A DNA stretch of 64,000 bases, from positions 2,016,645-2,080,644 of the forward strand of contig CP022114.1 of assembly GCA_002211745.1 (NCBI GenBank), in the 5' to 3' direction. The stretch comes from Kluyvera genomosp. 3. Lineage in GTDB: Bacteria; Pseudomonadota; Gammaproteobacteria; Enterobacterales; Enterobacteriaceae. The position numbers were made by a program, and so were the translations under genes. Positions 1 to 8,753 of this stretch are shown here, piece after piece; within the stretch, counting starts at the first letter, position 1, and every line of letters begins with the position of its first letter. The notes under the pieces were generated by a model that was not told where the DNA came from, made no database searches, and worked only from the letters and a program-made list of their open reading frames with translations.

Positions 1-1
1 T

Positions 2-1266
2 TTAGCTCGCCGTAAAGATCATGAATACAGCCTTGATCACTACCAGGGGCATTTCTATATTCGCTCAAACCGCGAAGGTAAAAACTTTGGCCTCTACCGG
101 GCGTAAACGGGAAGAGGGGACTGGCAGACAATTATCGCCGCGCGCGATACGGTGATGCTGGAAGATTTCACGTTATTCCGCGATTGGCTGGTTGTGGAAG
201 AGCGTCAGCGCGGATTAACCAGCTTGCGGCAGATTCACCGGCAAACTCATCAGGAGACGGCCATCGCCTTTGACGATCCGGCCTATGTCACCTGGATTGC
301 CTATAACCCGGAACCGGAAACGGCCTGTTTGCGCTACGGCTATTCGTCGATGACCACGCCGGATACCTTGTTTGAGCTTGATATGGACAGCGGCAAGCGT
401 CGCGTGCTCAAGCAGCAGGAGGTGAAAGGCTTCGACGCCAGTCGTTATCGCAGCGAACGCTTGTGGGTAACTGCGCGTGATGGCGCTGAGGTGCCGGTTT
501 CGCTGGTCTATCGCCATGAGCATTTTCGTCGGGGTAAAAATCCGTTGCTGGTCTACGGCTATGGCTCTTACGGCGCCAGCATGGACGCCGATTTCAGCAG
601 CAGTCGTCTGAGCCTGCTCGATCGCGGTTTCGTCTTTGCTATCGCTCACATTCGCGGTGGCGGCGAACTGGGGCAGCAGTGGTATGAAGACGGCAAATTC
701 CTCAAAAAGCACAACACCTTTAACGACTATCTGGATGTCTGCGATGCGCTGCTGGCGAAGGGCTATGGCGCGCCGAATTTGTGCTATGGCATGGGCGGTA
801 GCGCTGGCGGCATGCTGATGGGCACCGTTATCAACCAGCGACCTGAACTGTTCCACGGCGTCGTCGCGCAGGTACCGTTTGTGGATGTGCTGACCACGAT
901 GCTGGATGAGTCGATTCCGCTCACTACCGGCGAGTTTGAAGAGTGGGCAATCCGCAGGATGAAACCTACTATCGCTATATGAAATCCTACAGCCCGTATG
1001 ACAACGTACAGCCGCAGGTTTACCCGCACCTGTTGGTCACCAGCGGGTTGCATGACTCGCAGGTACAGTATTGGGAACCGGCAAAATGGGTGGCCAAACT
1101 ACGCGAACTTAAGGTCGACGATAACCTGTTGCTACTGTGTACTGAGATGGATGCCGGGCACGGCGGTAAGTCCGGACGCTATAAGAGCTATGAAGGGGTC
1201 GCGCTGGAGTATGCCTTCCTGATTGCCCTGGCGCAGGGAACCCTGCCAGGACAATCAGAGCGTTAG
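2..1266 (+). CDS. ptrB: Oligopeptidase B (protease II), 3' part, frameshifted
   Basis: C-terminal part of a prolyl-oligopeptidase-family serine protease that cuts small peptides after Arg/Lys in the cytoplasm; the 5' end lies outside the window. The catalytic Ser is in GMGGSAGG near base 800, and the expected acid and base lie in LHDSQVQYW and DAGHGGKSG further on. Reading from base 2 gives an in-frame TAA near 107; the codons on both sides match PtrB in one frame, so about three missing Gs (net -3) explain the stop. A further missing G in GAGTGGGC near base 945 splits the rest. The product matches E. coli PtrB through its C-terminus. Likely an intact gene with base-call errors. Confidence 0.93.
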
Positions 1267-1925
1267 CTATTGGCCGAGATAGTGCTTCAACGTTAAACGC
1301 AGTTCCGGGCTCATGCGGTCAAGGTTGTTAAACAGCCAGCGCAGGTAGCCCGGATCGTTTTTTGCCACTTCCGCCACTTCCTGTCCGCGGTATTTACCGA
1401 AGGTAAAGGTGCGCAACAGAGCGGGGCGCCCGGTGACGTCAACCATCTGTTCCGGCGTCCAGCCAGAGGTTTGTATGATATCGATCAGCAGCGCGGCAGT
1501 GATGTAGCAGTCATACAGCGCGCGGTGGTGATGTAGCCCGGCGGTGTGGCTACGTTCAGCTTGCGGGATTTGTATAACGCCATATTGCTGTACTTAATTC
1601 CCGGCCACAGGCGACGCGCCAGTTTCATGGTGCAAATCCATTCGCCATCCATCTCCGGCAACACGCGGCGGTCAAAGCTGGCGTTATGGGCGACATACCA
1701 GGGACTTCCCTGGTAGAACGGCACGACGTCTTCAATCCATGGTTTATCGGCGACCATTTCTTCGGTAATCCGGTGGATCGCCATCGCTTGCGCGCTGATG
1801 GGGCGGTCGGGTCGAACCAGGTGACTCATCGGGTTGACGATTTGCCCGTCAATAACATCGACGGAGGCAATCTCCACGACGCCTCCTTGCAGGTCACAGG
1901 TTTCGGTATCAATAACGCGCAGCAT
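1267..1925 (-). CDS. exoX: Exodeoxyribonuclease X, frameshifted
   Basis: DnaQ-like 3'-5' DNA exonuclease with roles in mismatch repair and UV tolerance. The N-terminus MLRVIDTETCDLQGG carries the first DEDD acidic residues (D6, E8); the later HNASFDRRVLPE block is the ExoII-type motif. One G is missing from a GGG run near 1537, moving the frame at the ATPPG-LHHHRAL segment; past it the frame continues to a TAG directly after the ptrB stop. With the base restored the protein is 219 aa, against 220 in E. coli. Convergent with ptrB, with no gap. Confidence 0.93.
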
Positions 1926-1947
1926 GGCGAACTCCCGGCCAAAAGGA

Positions 1948-2614
1948 CTAGCGTAATGGAATGATCTCGCCTTGCCAACCCTGAGCGCTTTTTCTGCCGG
2001 TGAGCAGCAATTCTCCGCTGTCGGCACGAACGATCAGCTGGCCATTCTCATCCCACAGCGCGCTGCCTCCAGAAAAGGTTCCGCTGGCGTAATTCGACTT
2101 CAATACCGCGATAGCGTACTTATGCGCAAACCGCTGCAGACGTTGGGTGATACGCTGCTGCTGTGGTTCCGCCATGCAGCTGACGGTCGCCAGCAGCGAG
2201 GCCTGAGGGGAAAGCTCACAACCTTCGTGGTTTAGCTCAAAGACGCTGACCTGATCCGATTCTGGCGCCAGGCAAGTACCGTGCCCTGCTGTTGCTTTAT
2301 CGGCGCATCGGCATCGGGCGCGAAAATCACGATTCCCTTAATACGTTTGCCCGCGTTCTCCATTGGCAGCCCGGCAATGATGGTCATCCGGTGGCGCTGC
2401 GCGGCATCGCGCAGCGGTTGCAGCTGGCTATCACATGGCGGCGCGGGGAGCGTGTGCTCGTCGTTGGGGCCGGTAAGGGAGAGTTCAGGAAAAATGAGCA
2501 CTTTACACGCCTGTTCGGCTGCGGCGTCAATAAAGCGCAAATGGTGGGTGATGTTGTCTGCGATATCTCCCTTCGGGGCGCATATTGCGCTGCAGCAATA
2601 GTCCATGTCAGCAT
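1948..2614 (-). CDS. yobB: Nitrilase-superfamily (carbon-nitrogen hydrolase) protein, frameshifted
   Basis: Carbon-nitrogen hydrolase family protein; substrate unknown. The start MLTWTIAAAQYAPPKGDI is chosen because the other reading (MDYCC...) lies in the wrong frame before a short C run. A candidate catalytic Glu is in LIFPELSLTG. The C-terminal half (SGTFSGGSALWDENGQLI) resembles the end of the nitrilase fold. I could not place the catalytic Cys with certainty. Two deletions (C run near 2578, G near 2283) split the gene; corrected length is 222 aa, close to the 218 aa of E. coli YobB. Lies between holE and exoX on the same strand, as in E. coli. Confidence 0.8.
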
Positions 2615-2702
2615 CGTTGCGTCCTTCAACACGTTGTCAGCGAGTTTTATTCCGGACAATAGTAACAAGCCTGATGTAAGGAATTGTAACTAACAGTAAT
2701 AA

Positions 2703-2933
2703 TTATTTCTGTTTCGGCTCGTACGGCAGGCGGGAAAGGTTTACCGATGCTAAACGATGCGTAATGAGCCGCTCGCGAAACCAGTCGCGCAGGTGCGCTG
2801 GCTGTTCACGCTCGACGACTTCGGCTACAACCGGCATGTTATATCGCTCTTTGAAGGCAACGCCCGCCGCGGCAAGATCGACGTTAACTTTATCCATTTC
2901 CTGCTGAGGCAGGGCAGCCAGGTTGGTTTGCAT
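2703..2933 (-). CDS. holE: DNA polymerase III theta subunit
   Basis: Theta subunit of the Pol III core; binds and stabilises the epsilon proofreading subunit. The 76-aa product starting [17 protein letters not shown] has the same length as E. coli HolE and is nearly identical from [19 protein letters not shown] to the end [10 protein letters not shown]. An upstream in-frame ATG would add 24 residues of no known family, but AAGGAG lies just upstream of the ATG at 2933, so that start is used. The gene is intact. Confidence 0.96.
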   Translation of the reverse strand: MQTNLAALPQQEMDKVNVDLAAAGVAFKERYNMPVVAEVVEREQPAHLRDWFRERLITHRLASVNLSRLPYEPKQK

Positions 2934-3070
2934 GGTTTTCTCCTTGGGAATACGCGCAAAAGTTACTAAGAGTCTCGCAAAATGGCAAGTCCGGAGGGCG
3001 CTCATCTCGACGTGAACATTATACAGCGTTATTCTTTGACTTATATTGATAACAAAAGGGAATGATGGAA

Positions 3071-3445
3071 ATGAAATTCACCGCGCCTCGCACGCTCTGC
3101 GCCACACTGCTTCTTCTGAGTGCCTTCGGCTCCTCGCCCGTATGGGCTCACGCTCACCTGCAACAACAAACACCTGCCGCCAATGCTGAAATCACGTCGA
3201 CGCCGCAAACGCTGACGCTTAATTTTTCTGAAGGTATTGAGGCTAACTTTAGCGGCGTTAAGCTGATCGGCCCGGAGCAACAGCTTGTTGACACAGGCAA
3301 GGCGACGCGCAGCGAAAATGACAAAACGCAGCTGATTGTTCCGTTATCCCAAACGCTGACGCCTGGTCTGTATACCGTTGAGTGGCACGTGGTGTCGGTT
3401 GACGGGCACAAAACGAAAGGTCAGTACCAGTTTAGCGTGAAGTAA
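3071..3445 (+). CDS. yobA: CopC-domain periplasmic protein YobA
   Basis: Periplasmic CopC-like (YobA) protein, about 124 aa. A signal peptide ends at VWAHAH, giving the usual N-terminal HAHL copper-site histidine; the C-terminal [13 protein letters not shown] block is the second CopC signature. ATGs at 3062 and 3071 are both in frame; AAAAGGGA sits at a better distance from 3071 and MKFTAP is a typical signal-peptide start. First gene of yobA-yebZ-yebY; the next gene starts 2 bp after its stop. The assignment to copper rests on the family. The gene is intact. Confidence 0.9.
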   Translation: MKFTAPRTLCATLLLLSAFGSSPVWAHAHLQQQTPAANAEITSTPQTLTLNFSEGIEANFSGVKLIGPEQQLVDTGKATRSENDKTQLIVPLSQTLTPGLYTVEWHVVSVDGHKTKGQYQFSVK

Positions 3446-3447
3446 CC

Positions 3448-4315
3448 ATGCTAGCGGCACTCTATATTGGTCTGCGATTCATCCATTTTGCCTCGCTGAT
3501 GGTGGCCTTCGGCTGCACGCTTTACGCGGGCTGGTGGGCGCCATCTGAACTACGCCGACTGTTGATACAGCGTTTTTCCCAGCTGTTGCGTAGCTCGTTA
3601 GGGCTGAGTGTGCTGTCGGCTATGCTGATGCTGGTGGCGCAAGGTGGGTTAATGGGGAGGGCTGGTCAGACACCTGGCGCCCGGAGGTCTGGCAGGCCGT
3701 ACTGCATACGCAGTTTGGTAGCGTCTGGCTGTGGGAAATCGTGCTGGCGTGGGTGGCGCTGGGTATAGCGTGTGTACAGCCACGGCAGATGATGCGGCGA
3801 CTTTTGCTTCTGTGCGTCGCGCAGTTTATTCTGCTGGCTGGCGTTGGCCATGCGGCGATGTATGAAGGCGCCGTCGGGGTGGCACAGCGCATTAATCACG
3901 CCGCGCATCTACTTTGCGCTGCGGCGTGGGCCGGCGGGCTGGTCCCCTTTTTGTACTGTTTGCGGTTGGCAAAAGGCCGCTGGCGCAAGCTCGCCATTAC
4001 GACGATGATGCGTTACTCCCGTTATGGGCATCTTGCCGTGGCAGGTGCGGTAGCAACGGGCTGGTCAATACCTGGATGATTCAGGGTGGTTTCACCGCCT
4101 CGACCCCGTACGGCGTTGCGCTGTGGGTGAAAGTGGGATTGGTCGCACTGATGATTATCATGGCGCTGTTTAACCGCTATTTACTGGTGCCGAGGATGAC
4201 GGCGGCGAATGGATGGGCGCAGCGCGTCTTTTTACGTACCACGCAGGTGGAAATTGTTTTGGCGGCGCTGGTGCTGGCGTGCGTCAGCCTTTTTGCCACC
4301 TGGGAACCTTTTTAA
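3448..4315 (+). CDS. yebZ: CopD-family inner-membrane protein YebZ, frameshifted
   Basis: Multi-spanning inner-membrane protein of the CopD family, paired with YobA. It opens with IGLRFIHFASLMVAFG and ends in CVSLFATWEPF, like E. coli YebZ (290 aa). Two deletions, in a G run near 3656 (LMGEGWSDTW) and near 4062 (ATGLVNTW), split it into three readings; restored length is about 289 aa. Hydrophobic segments recur throughout, with histidines in FIHF, VGHA and INHAAH as candidate metal ligands. Translation is probably coupled to yobA. Confidence 0.9.
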
Positions 4316-4330
4316 TTGAACTGGCGAATT

Positions 4331-4666
4331 ATGAAAAAGATTATTCTCTCTTTGTTGTTGTTAACCACTGCCAGCAGCGCGCTGGCAGCGCAGGTCATTA
4401 CCGTCAGCCGCTTTGAGGTGGGAAAAGAGAAGTGGGCATTTAATCGCGAAGAGGTCATGCTGACCTGCCGTGCGGATAATGCGCTGTATGTGATTAACCC
4501 GAGCACACTGGTGCAGTATCCGCTGAACGATGTGGCAGAGCAGCAGGTAAAGGCCGGTAAGACTCAGGCGCAGCCGTTGAGCGTAATTCAGATTGACGAT
4601 CCGAATCAGCCTGGGGTGAAAATGAGCCTTGCGCCATTTATCGAGCGCGCAGAGAAACTTTGCTGA
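4331..4666 (+). CDS. yebY: DUF2511 periplasmic protein YebY
   Basis: Small secreted protein of unknown function and last gene of the yobA-yebZ-yebY operon. [19 protein letters not shown] is a signal peptide ending at ALA. Two cysteines (MLTCRADN and the C-terminal EKLC) are conserved with E. coli YebY and could form a disulfide in the periplasm. A TTG at 4316 would add five residues; the ATG at 4331 gives the standard MKK signal start and is preferred. Followed by a strong terminator. Intact. Confidence 0.88.
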   Translation: MKKIILSLLLLTTASSALAAQVITVSRFEVGKEKWAFNREEVMLTCRADNALYVINPSTLVQYPLNDVAEQQVKAGKTQAQPLSVIQIDDPNQPGVKMSLAPFIERAEKLC

Positions 4667-4694
4667 TACATAGCAAATCTCTTTAATATTCAAT

Positions 4695-4738
4695 AAAAAA
4701 CCGCAACTATTCTCGCAGAATGGTTGCGGTTTTTTTTA
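4695..4738 (+). terminator. Rho-independent terminator after yebY
   Basis: The inverted repeat AAAACCGCAAC / GTTGCGGTTTT with a short extra stem ATTCT/AGAAT is followed by eight Ts. The A run on the other side lets it also act on the opposite strand. Confidence 0.9.
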
Positions 4739-4822
4739 TGCTATGCCGTTTATTCGACGAAAATTTTCCACTCACCAGGCCTGTGGACTGGAAAAGCTTT
4801 CACGGTCATCTATTCTTATAAA

Positions 4823-4926
4823 GCAAGGCGACTTAGCCTGCATTAATGCCAACTTTTAGCGCACGGCTCTCTCCCAAGAGCCATTTCCCTGGACCGAATA
4901 CAGGAATCGTATTCGGTCTCTTTTTA
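4823..4926 (+). ncRNA. sdsR: SdsR (RyeB) small RNA
   Basis: About 100-nt Hfq-dependent sRNA made under sigma-S; in enteric bacteria it represses mutS, tolC, ompD and other mRNAs. The sequence from GCAAGGCGACTTAGCC to the 3' hairpin GACCGAATAC/GTATTCGGTC and its T tail is almost identical to E. coli and Salmonella SdsR. TATTCTTATA at 4811-4820 is a suitable sigma-S -10 element, and no clear -35 is needed. Its place beside yebY matches E. coli. In E. coli an antisense RNA (SraC/RyeA) overlaps this locus; I cannot confirm its promoter here. Confidence 0.92.
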
Positions 4927-5157
4927 TCTGTATCATTCTATTGGTGATTTACATCGGGGTTTTCCCACCCGATGAAAATGTCCTGCAATCTCCATATGCT
5001 CTCTAAACCATATCATACTCAGCACCACGCCCGTCCAGATCTTTTTGCGTTATTGTTAAATTTTTGTGTTCTGCCAGTCGGGGGGAATGTCATCATCACG
5101 TGCCTTTGTATAAGAGTCAGTTTGATAAGCTGCGAAAGTGCGATGAACGGTAGAAGA
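4927..5157. other. Intergenic space between sdsR and cspH
   Basis: No gene recognised. pphA, which sits near this point in E. coli, is absent. The region is the likely origin of an SraC-type antisense transcript, but no promoter stands out. Confidence 0.5.
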
Positions 5158-5370
5158 TCAGGATAGGTAGATGTTCGCAGCCGTCGGTCCTTTCAGACCG
5201 TTGATACGACAAAACTCAACGCGGACGCCAGGTATCAGGGATTCGGATTCACTGCTATACACTGCGGAGATATGGAGTAAAACGTCTTTTCGACCATCTG
5301 ATGGGGTGATAAAACCTTTGCCGCTGAGGGCATCAAAACTTTTGACAATTCCTGTCATTTTACGAGACAA
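5158..5370 (-). CDS. cspH: CspH/CspF-type cold-shock-domain protein
   Basis: 70-aa single cold-shock domain protein. [20 protein letters not shown] and the end [20 protein letters not shown] match E. coli CspH and CspF rather than CspA/B/C/E: the RNP1 motif is KGFITP and RNP2 is weak (VLLHISAVY). The start codon is TTG at 5370, supported by AAAGGA six bases upstream; the ATG at 5358 would remove four residues shared with CspH. Divergent from a degraded csp gene and a ymcF-like gene, the same order as cspH-cspG-ymcF in E. coli. Whether it binds nucleic acid is not shown. Confidence 0.87.
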   Translation of the reverse strand: MSRKMTGIVKSFDALSGKGFITPSDGRKDVLLHISAVYSSESESLIPGVRVEFCRINGLKGPTAANIYLS

Positions 5371-5577
5371 ATAGATTCCTTTTAAAAAAACTCGGGCAAA
5401 CTATACGCTTAAAAAAATAAAAAGCGAATTTTATTGCCATATTTAAATAAAGACTGCTGGACGGCTAAAATAAAATTTGCTAATCATCGCGGAACATGCA
5501 TTAATGGTAATGGCAGTTTGCAATGCATACAACGTAAAACATTCTACTGAGTAGTCCTCATCGTCTGGCGCTATCGC
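5371..5577. other. Divergent cspH / csp-remnant control region
   Basis: AT-rich spacer. The long distance between the cspH start and the csp remnant is typical of cold-shock genes with long 5' leaders. I see no clear -35/-10 pair and no other gene. Confidence 0.4.
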
Positions 5578-5700
5578 TGATATCTTCTCTCTTTGAATTC
5601 AACGTACAATATCTGCGTTTCAGGGAAATGATTTAAATACCCTGTTTGAAGGGCGCAATGTTGAGTTTGCCATTCAGCAAGGTCTGGCGTCAGAATTTTT
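5578..5700 (+). pseudogene. Remnant of a CspG/CspE-like cold-shock gene
   Basis: From 5612 the frame reads SAFQGNDLNTLFEGRNVEFA, which aligns with the C-terminal half of CspC/CspE ([20 protein letters not shown]). The GPAA(V/A)NV end is missing and the N-terminal RNP motifs are lost, although GATATCTTC near 5578 may be the trace of DVF. It occupies the slot of cspG between cspH and ymcF. The decay is far more than one missing base, so this is a genuine pseudogene. Confidence 0.65.
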
Positions 5701-5850
5701 CTGTGTCAGATATTTCCTGGTTCAAAGGGCTGACACCCTACACATTTATTCAGAGCATCGCTGGTGTTTTATTGCATAAAGTTAAAATTTCAATGAATGC
5801 AATGTTGTTGAAACACAAAGTGAAGTTTCTCCCCTTAAGAGGTATATCTT

Positions 5851-6033
5851 ATGAATTTAAATATTCATTTTCGGTGCCCATGTTGTCATGGCTCCCAATA
5901 TCGAACATCAGTATTTGATGTTTCAGAGAAAAATCCATTTGGCGCAAAATGTATTTTTTGCAAAACCAATATGGTCTTTAATGAAACTGCAACCGTCAGG
6001 GGCAGGGATAGAGCACCGAGCGTTGCCGTCTAG
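5851..6033 (+). CDS. ymcF: YmcF/YnfQ-like small Cys-rich cold-shock protein
   Basis: 60-aa protein with N-terminus MNLNIHFRCPCCHGSQYRTS and a second pair CIFC, giving a CxCC...CxxC layout that suggests a small zinc ribbon. It strongly resembles YmcF and YnfQ, small proteins reported as induced by cold in E. coli and encoded next to csp genes. Good start: AAGAGGT lies seven bases before the ATG. The neighbouring cspH and csp remnant support the assignment. Function unknown; the zinc role is inferred from the cysteines. Confidence 0.8.
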   Translation: MNLNIHFRCPCCHGSQYRTSVFDVSEKNPFGAKCIFCKTNMVFNETATVRGRDRAPSVAV

Positions 6034-6158
6034 TCTGATGTGCTAAAGAGTAAAAAAAGCTGTTTTTGTGTGCTGAAGAAATCATAACAAAAAGTTGAAT
6101 TTTCTTTGTCAAAAACATGTTTAAGCTTGACCTGTGTCTTTAATCACAGGAAGAAAAA

Positions 6159-6569
6159 ATGAACAAAATAATGAGTCTGATGTTGCTGTCTACCGCGGTC
6201 TTCGCACCGGCTGCGTTTAGTGCGCCTGCAGGAACCCTTAGCGTTCATATTCTCAACCAGCAAACAGGAATCCCTTCAAAAGACGTTGATGTCACTTTGG
6301 AAAAACAACAGTCGACAGGTTGGGATATGCTTGCGCAAGGGAAAACAGATAGCGATGGCCGTATTAAGTCCTTGTACCCTGAAGACAAGGATATGCAGCC
6401 AGGGGTGTACAGAGTGACGTTCAAAACAGGCGATTATTTTAAGCGCGAAAAGCTGTCCTCATTCTTCCCTGAGGTGCCGGTGTTGTTCACCGTGACAAAG
6501 ACAAACGAAAAGCTTCATATTCCTCTCTTGCTAAGTCAGTATGGATACTCGACTTACAAAGGGAGTTGA
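6159..6569 (+). CDS. hiuH: 5-hydroxyisourate hydrolase, periplasmic
   Basis: Transthyretin-related enzyme that hydrolyses 5-hydroxyisourate in the uric acid breakdown path. 136 aa with a signal peptide (cleavage near FSA/PAG), as in E. coli YedX/HiuH (137 aa). Motifs are [11 protein letters not shown] at the N-terminus (catalytic His), the KTGDYF block and the C-terminal YGYSTYKGS; the usual tetrapeptide is YRGS, here YKGS. AGGAAGAAAAA precedes the ATG. No other purine-catabolism gene lies nearby, so it stands alone. Intact. Confidence 0.92.
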   Translation: MNKIMSLMLLSTAVFAPAAFSAPAGTLSVHILNQQTGIPSKDVDVTLEKQQSTGWDMLAQGKTDSDGRIKSLYPEDKDMQPGVYRVTFKTGDYFKREKLSSFFPEVPVLFTVTKTNEKLHIPLLLSQYGYSTYKGS

Positions 6570-6602
6570 TACTCGTCACAGCACCACTCATCTTAGCCAC
6601 TC

Positions 6603-6628
6603 AGCCAGCCTAGCCGCTGGCTTTTTGT
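6603..6628 (+). terminator. Terminator after hiuH
   Basis: Stem AGCCAGC/GCTGGCT with a six-base loop followed by TTTTTGTTT. Confidence 0.85.
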
Positions 6629-6672
6629 TTTCTATTATGGCGATGTACAGTATGCAAATCCTGATAGGGTGC

Positions 6673-7014
6673 TTAGCCTATTTTTCGGCAGAGGAATTTG
6701 TCTTTAATGACCCCATCAAAAAAGCGTCCTTTTGACTTCACGCTGAGAAATGTTTCATACGTTTTTGAGGTGACGCCGACATACTGGTAAATGCCTGAAC
6801 TGAAGAACTCTATTTCCAGTGTTTTTTGCTTTGCATCATAACCAATTGATTTAATTCTTGATGATGAGACGTTCTGACGCTGCATTATGTTCTGATTACT
6901 CCCTTCATCTTTTGAGTTGCAGGTGGGCCAACTCGATTGAACCCTTATCTTAACGCTTACTGAAGATTCATCCGCGAAAATTTGATCGCAAAGAGGAATT
7001 TTCTTATCACTCAT
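6673..7014 (-). CDS. KTSC-domain protein
   Basis: 113 aa. The C-terminal 65 residues fit the KTSC domain, a small module often found as a single protein in bacteria and phages: SSRIKSIGYDAKQKTLEIEF, then YQYVGV and SKGRFFDGVI. The N-terminal 50 residues carry two cysteines (PLCDQ, WPTCNS) and resemble nothing I recognise. No signal peptide. Function unknown; the KTSC domain is named after the C-terminus of some lysyl-tRNA synthetases and may bind nucleic acid. Its neighbours on both sides are accessory genes. Confidence 0.8.
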   Translation of the reverse strand: MSDKKIPLCDQIFADESSVSVKIRVQSSWPTCNSKDEGSNQNIMQRQNVSSSRIKSIGYDAKQKTLEIEFFSSGIYQYVGVTSKTYETFLSVKSKGRFFDGVIKDKFLCRKIG

Positions 7015-7436
7015 GTGCGCAGGGAAGGTGAGGGTAACCAGGAATCTTACCCGATTTCTTTAAGTTCTGTTCCAAACATAACCGAGAGTCAAAGCATCAC
7101 GCACCGTCGCACTGATAAAAAGAAAAATGATTAAAAACATCATGTTAAAAGTTTCATAACCCGCTAATAATATGAAAAGTTAGCATTAAAAAAATAATTT
7201 TGTAATGTGAATTAAATTCTCTATTTTTTTGCAGCAAAAAGGCGCATGCTTGCGGCGAGTTGAGCCACAGCCTGCCACCCCGCCTCATACCTCTGATACC
7301 AGCCGTTTGTAAATAAACGTCCGGGAAGTGAATTTGTCGAATGCAGCAGGGTCCAACATATACACAAACGCATAAAGATGAATGAACGGAATCGATTCTC
7401 CTTAAGTGTTACCCTTGCATTTCGTTGCTGGAAAGA
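7015..7436. other. AT-rich spacer with an uncertain 50-codon ORF
   Basis: Separates the KTSC gene from the lpxP-like gene. A minus-strand ORF at 7221-7373 ends in GWYQRYEAGWQAVAQL and reads like protein but has no ribosome-binding site. The stretch 7100-7230 is strongly AT-rich and probably holds the KTSC promoter. Confidence 0.4.
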
Positions 7437-7439
7437 ATG

Positions 7440-8371
7440 ATGTTTAAAAATTTTGATACCGCTTTACTTCACCCGCGCAACGGGCTGAAGTGGTTCGCTC
7501 TGGCCGCCTTGTGGCTGGTTGTACAGTTACCTTACCCCGTTTTACATCTCCTTGGCACGTCGCTGGGTAAAGCATCCGACGCTTTCTAAAACGCCGGGAG
7601 CAGATTGCGGCACGTAATATTGAACTTTGTTTCCCGCATATGGATGTCGCGGACCGTGAGAAGCTGATCGAGCAAAACTTTATGTCTCTGGGCATGGGCT
7701 GATTGAAACCGGGATGGCCTGGTTCTGGAGCGATGCCCGCGTTAAAAAATGGTTTGATGTGGAAGGGTACGCCAACCTGATGAACGCGTTGAAAGAGCAG
7801 CGCGGCGTTATGGTGGTTGGCGTTCACTTCATGTCTCTGGAGCTGGGTGGCCGTGCGATGGGCTGTGTCGTCCGATGATGGCGACCTATCGTCCGCACAA
7901 CGATCCGCTAATGGAATGGGTGCAGACTACCGGGCGTCTGCGTTCGAATAAAGCGATGATTGACCGTCGTAATTTGCGGGGGCTGGTGCAGGCGCTGAAG
8001 GCCGGTGAAGCGGTATGGTTCGCGCCCGATCAGGACTACGGTCCGAAAGGCAGCGTTTTTGCGCCGTTTTTCTCCGTCACCGAGGCGGCAACCACCAATG
8101 GAACAAACGTACTGTCACGTCTTTCCGGCGCTGCCATGCTGACGGTGACCATGGTGCGTAAACCTTGCCAGAAAGGTTATACCCTGCATATCAGCGAAGC
8201 GATGACAGACTATCCGAGTGGGATGAGATCCCCGCTGCCAGCTATATGAATAAAATTATCGAGCGTGAGATTTTACGGGCACCGGAGCAATATCTGTGGG
8301 TGCATCGCCGCTTTAAAACCCGACCTCATGGTCAAGCATCATTGTACACTGTGGTGCCGCACGCCAAATAA
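7440..8371 (+). CDS. LpxP-like lipid A acyltransferase, frameshifted
   Basis: Lauroyl/palmitoleoyl-type acyltransferase of the LpxL/LpxP/LpxM family, acting on Kdo2-lipid IVA at the inner membrane. The N-terminus has one membrane anchor (WFALAALWLVVQLPYPVLH); VVGVHFMSLELGGRAMG holds the catalytic HX4E (H, then E five residues on). MATYRPHND and the C-terminal HRRFKTRP are as in E. coli LpxP, which is nearer than LpxL. Four missing G/C bases (near 7578, 7697, 7862, 8222) split it; restored length is 311 aa. E. coli lpxP is elsewhere and cold-induced, so this may be a second copy or a moved gene, here beside cold-shock genes. Confidence 0.85.
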
Positions 8372-8373
8372 AT

Positions 8374-8398
8374 AACCCGCCTGTGGCGGGTTCCTTTT
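8374..8398 (+). terminator. Terminator after the lpxP-like gene
   Basis: Stem AACCCGCC/GGCGGGTT with a three-base loop followed by CCTTTTG; it lies between convergent genes and may serve both. Confidence 0.8.
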
Positions 8399-8401
8399 GG
8401 G

Positions 8402-8641
8402 TTAGACAAGCCGCATAACCCAGGCATCGGACGGTTGATCGTAGTGCTTGCGATAAAGAACGGAACGTTCGCCATCAAGAAGGGCCGGGATGCTAGTGTC
8501 GGCGTCCCAGGCATCCAACTGCATACATAAATCGGGATCGGACTTACAAGGGATACTTAACGTTCGCTCGCCGTGTTGATCGGCATGCAGCACGGCGTCA
8601 TCAATTTCGAATGCGCCAATGCGTACGCTGGTTTTACTCAT
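8402..8641 (-). CDS. yebV: YebV family protein
   Basis: 79-aa protein of unknown function, nearly identical to E. coli YebV (MSKTSVRIGAFEIDD, then IPCKSDPDLCMQLDAWDA). GGAGA lies five bases before this ATG; an ATG directly upstream (8644) is less well spaced. No membrane segment. yebW, adjacent in E. coli, was not found. Last gene on the strand that carries letA-letB-rsmF. Confidence 0.88.
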   Translation of the reverse strand: MSKTSVRIGAFEIDDAVLHADQHGERTLSIPCKSDPDLCMQLDAWDADTSIPALLDGERSVLYRKHYDQPSDAWVMRLV

Positions 8642-8753
8642 CATGCTCTCCGTTAATCTGCTGACCGTTGTGGTACGACCAGTTAGGCCGTACCTTTTCA
8701 GCGTAGTCAACGTCGAGAATTACGCCAGTTAAAAAGTGCGCTTTTTTTGTCCG

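Noticed and set aside
3062-3070. Earlier ATG of yobA
   Set aside because: The ribosome-binding site almost touches it; the ATG at 3071 is better spaced and starts a normal signal peptide.
5646-5918. 90-codon ORF in the csp-remnant region
   Set aside because: Wrong frame for both the csp remnant and the ymcF-like gene; no good start signal.
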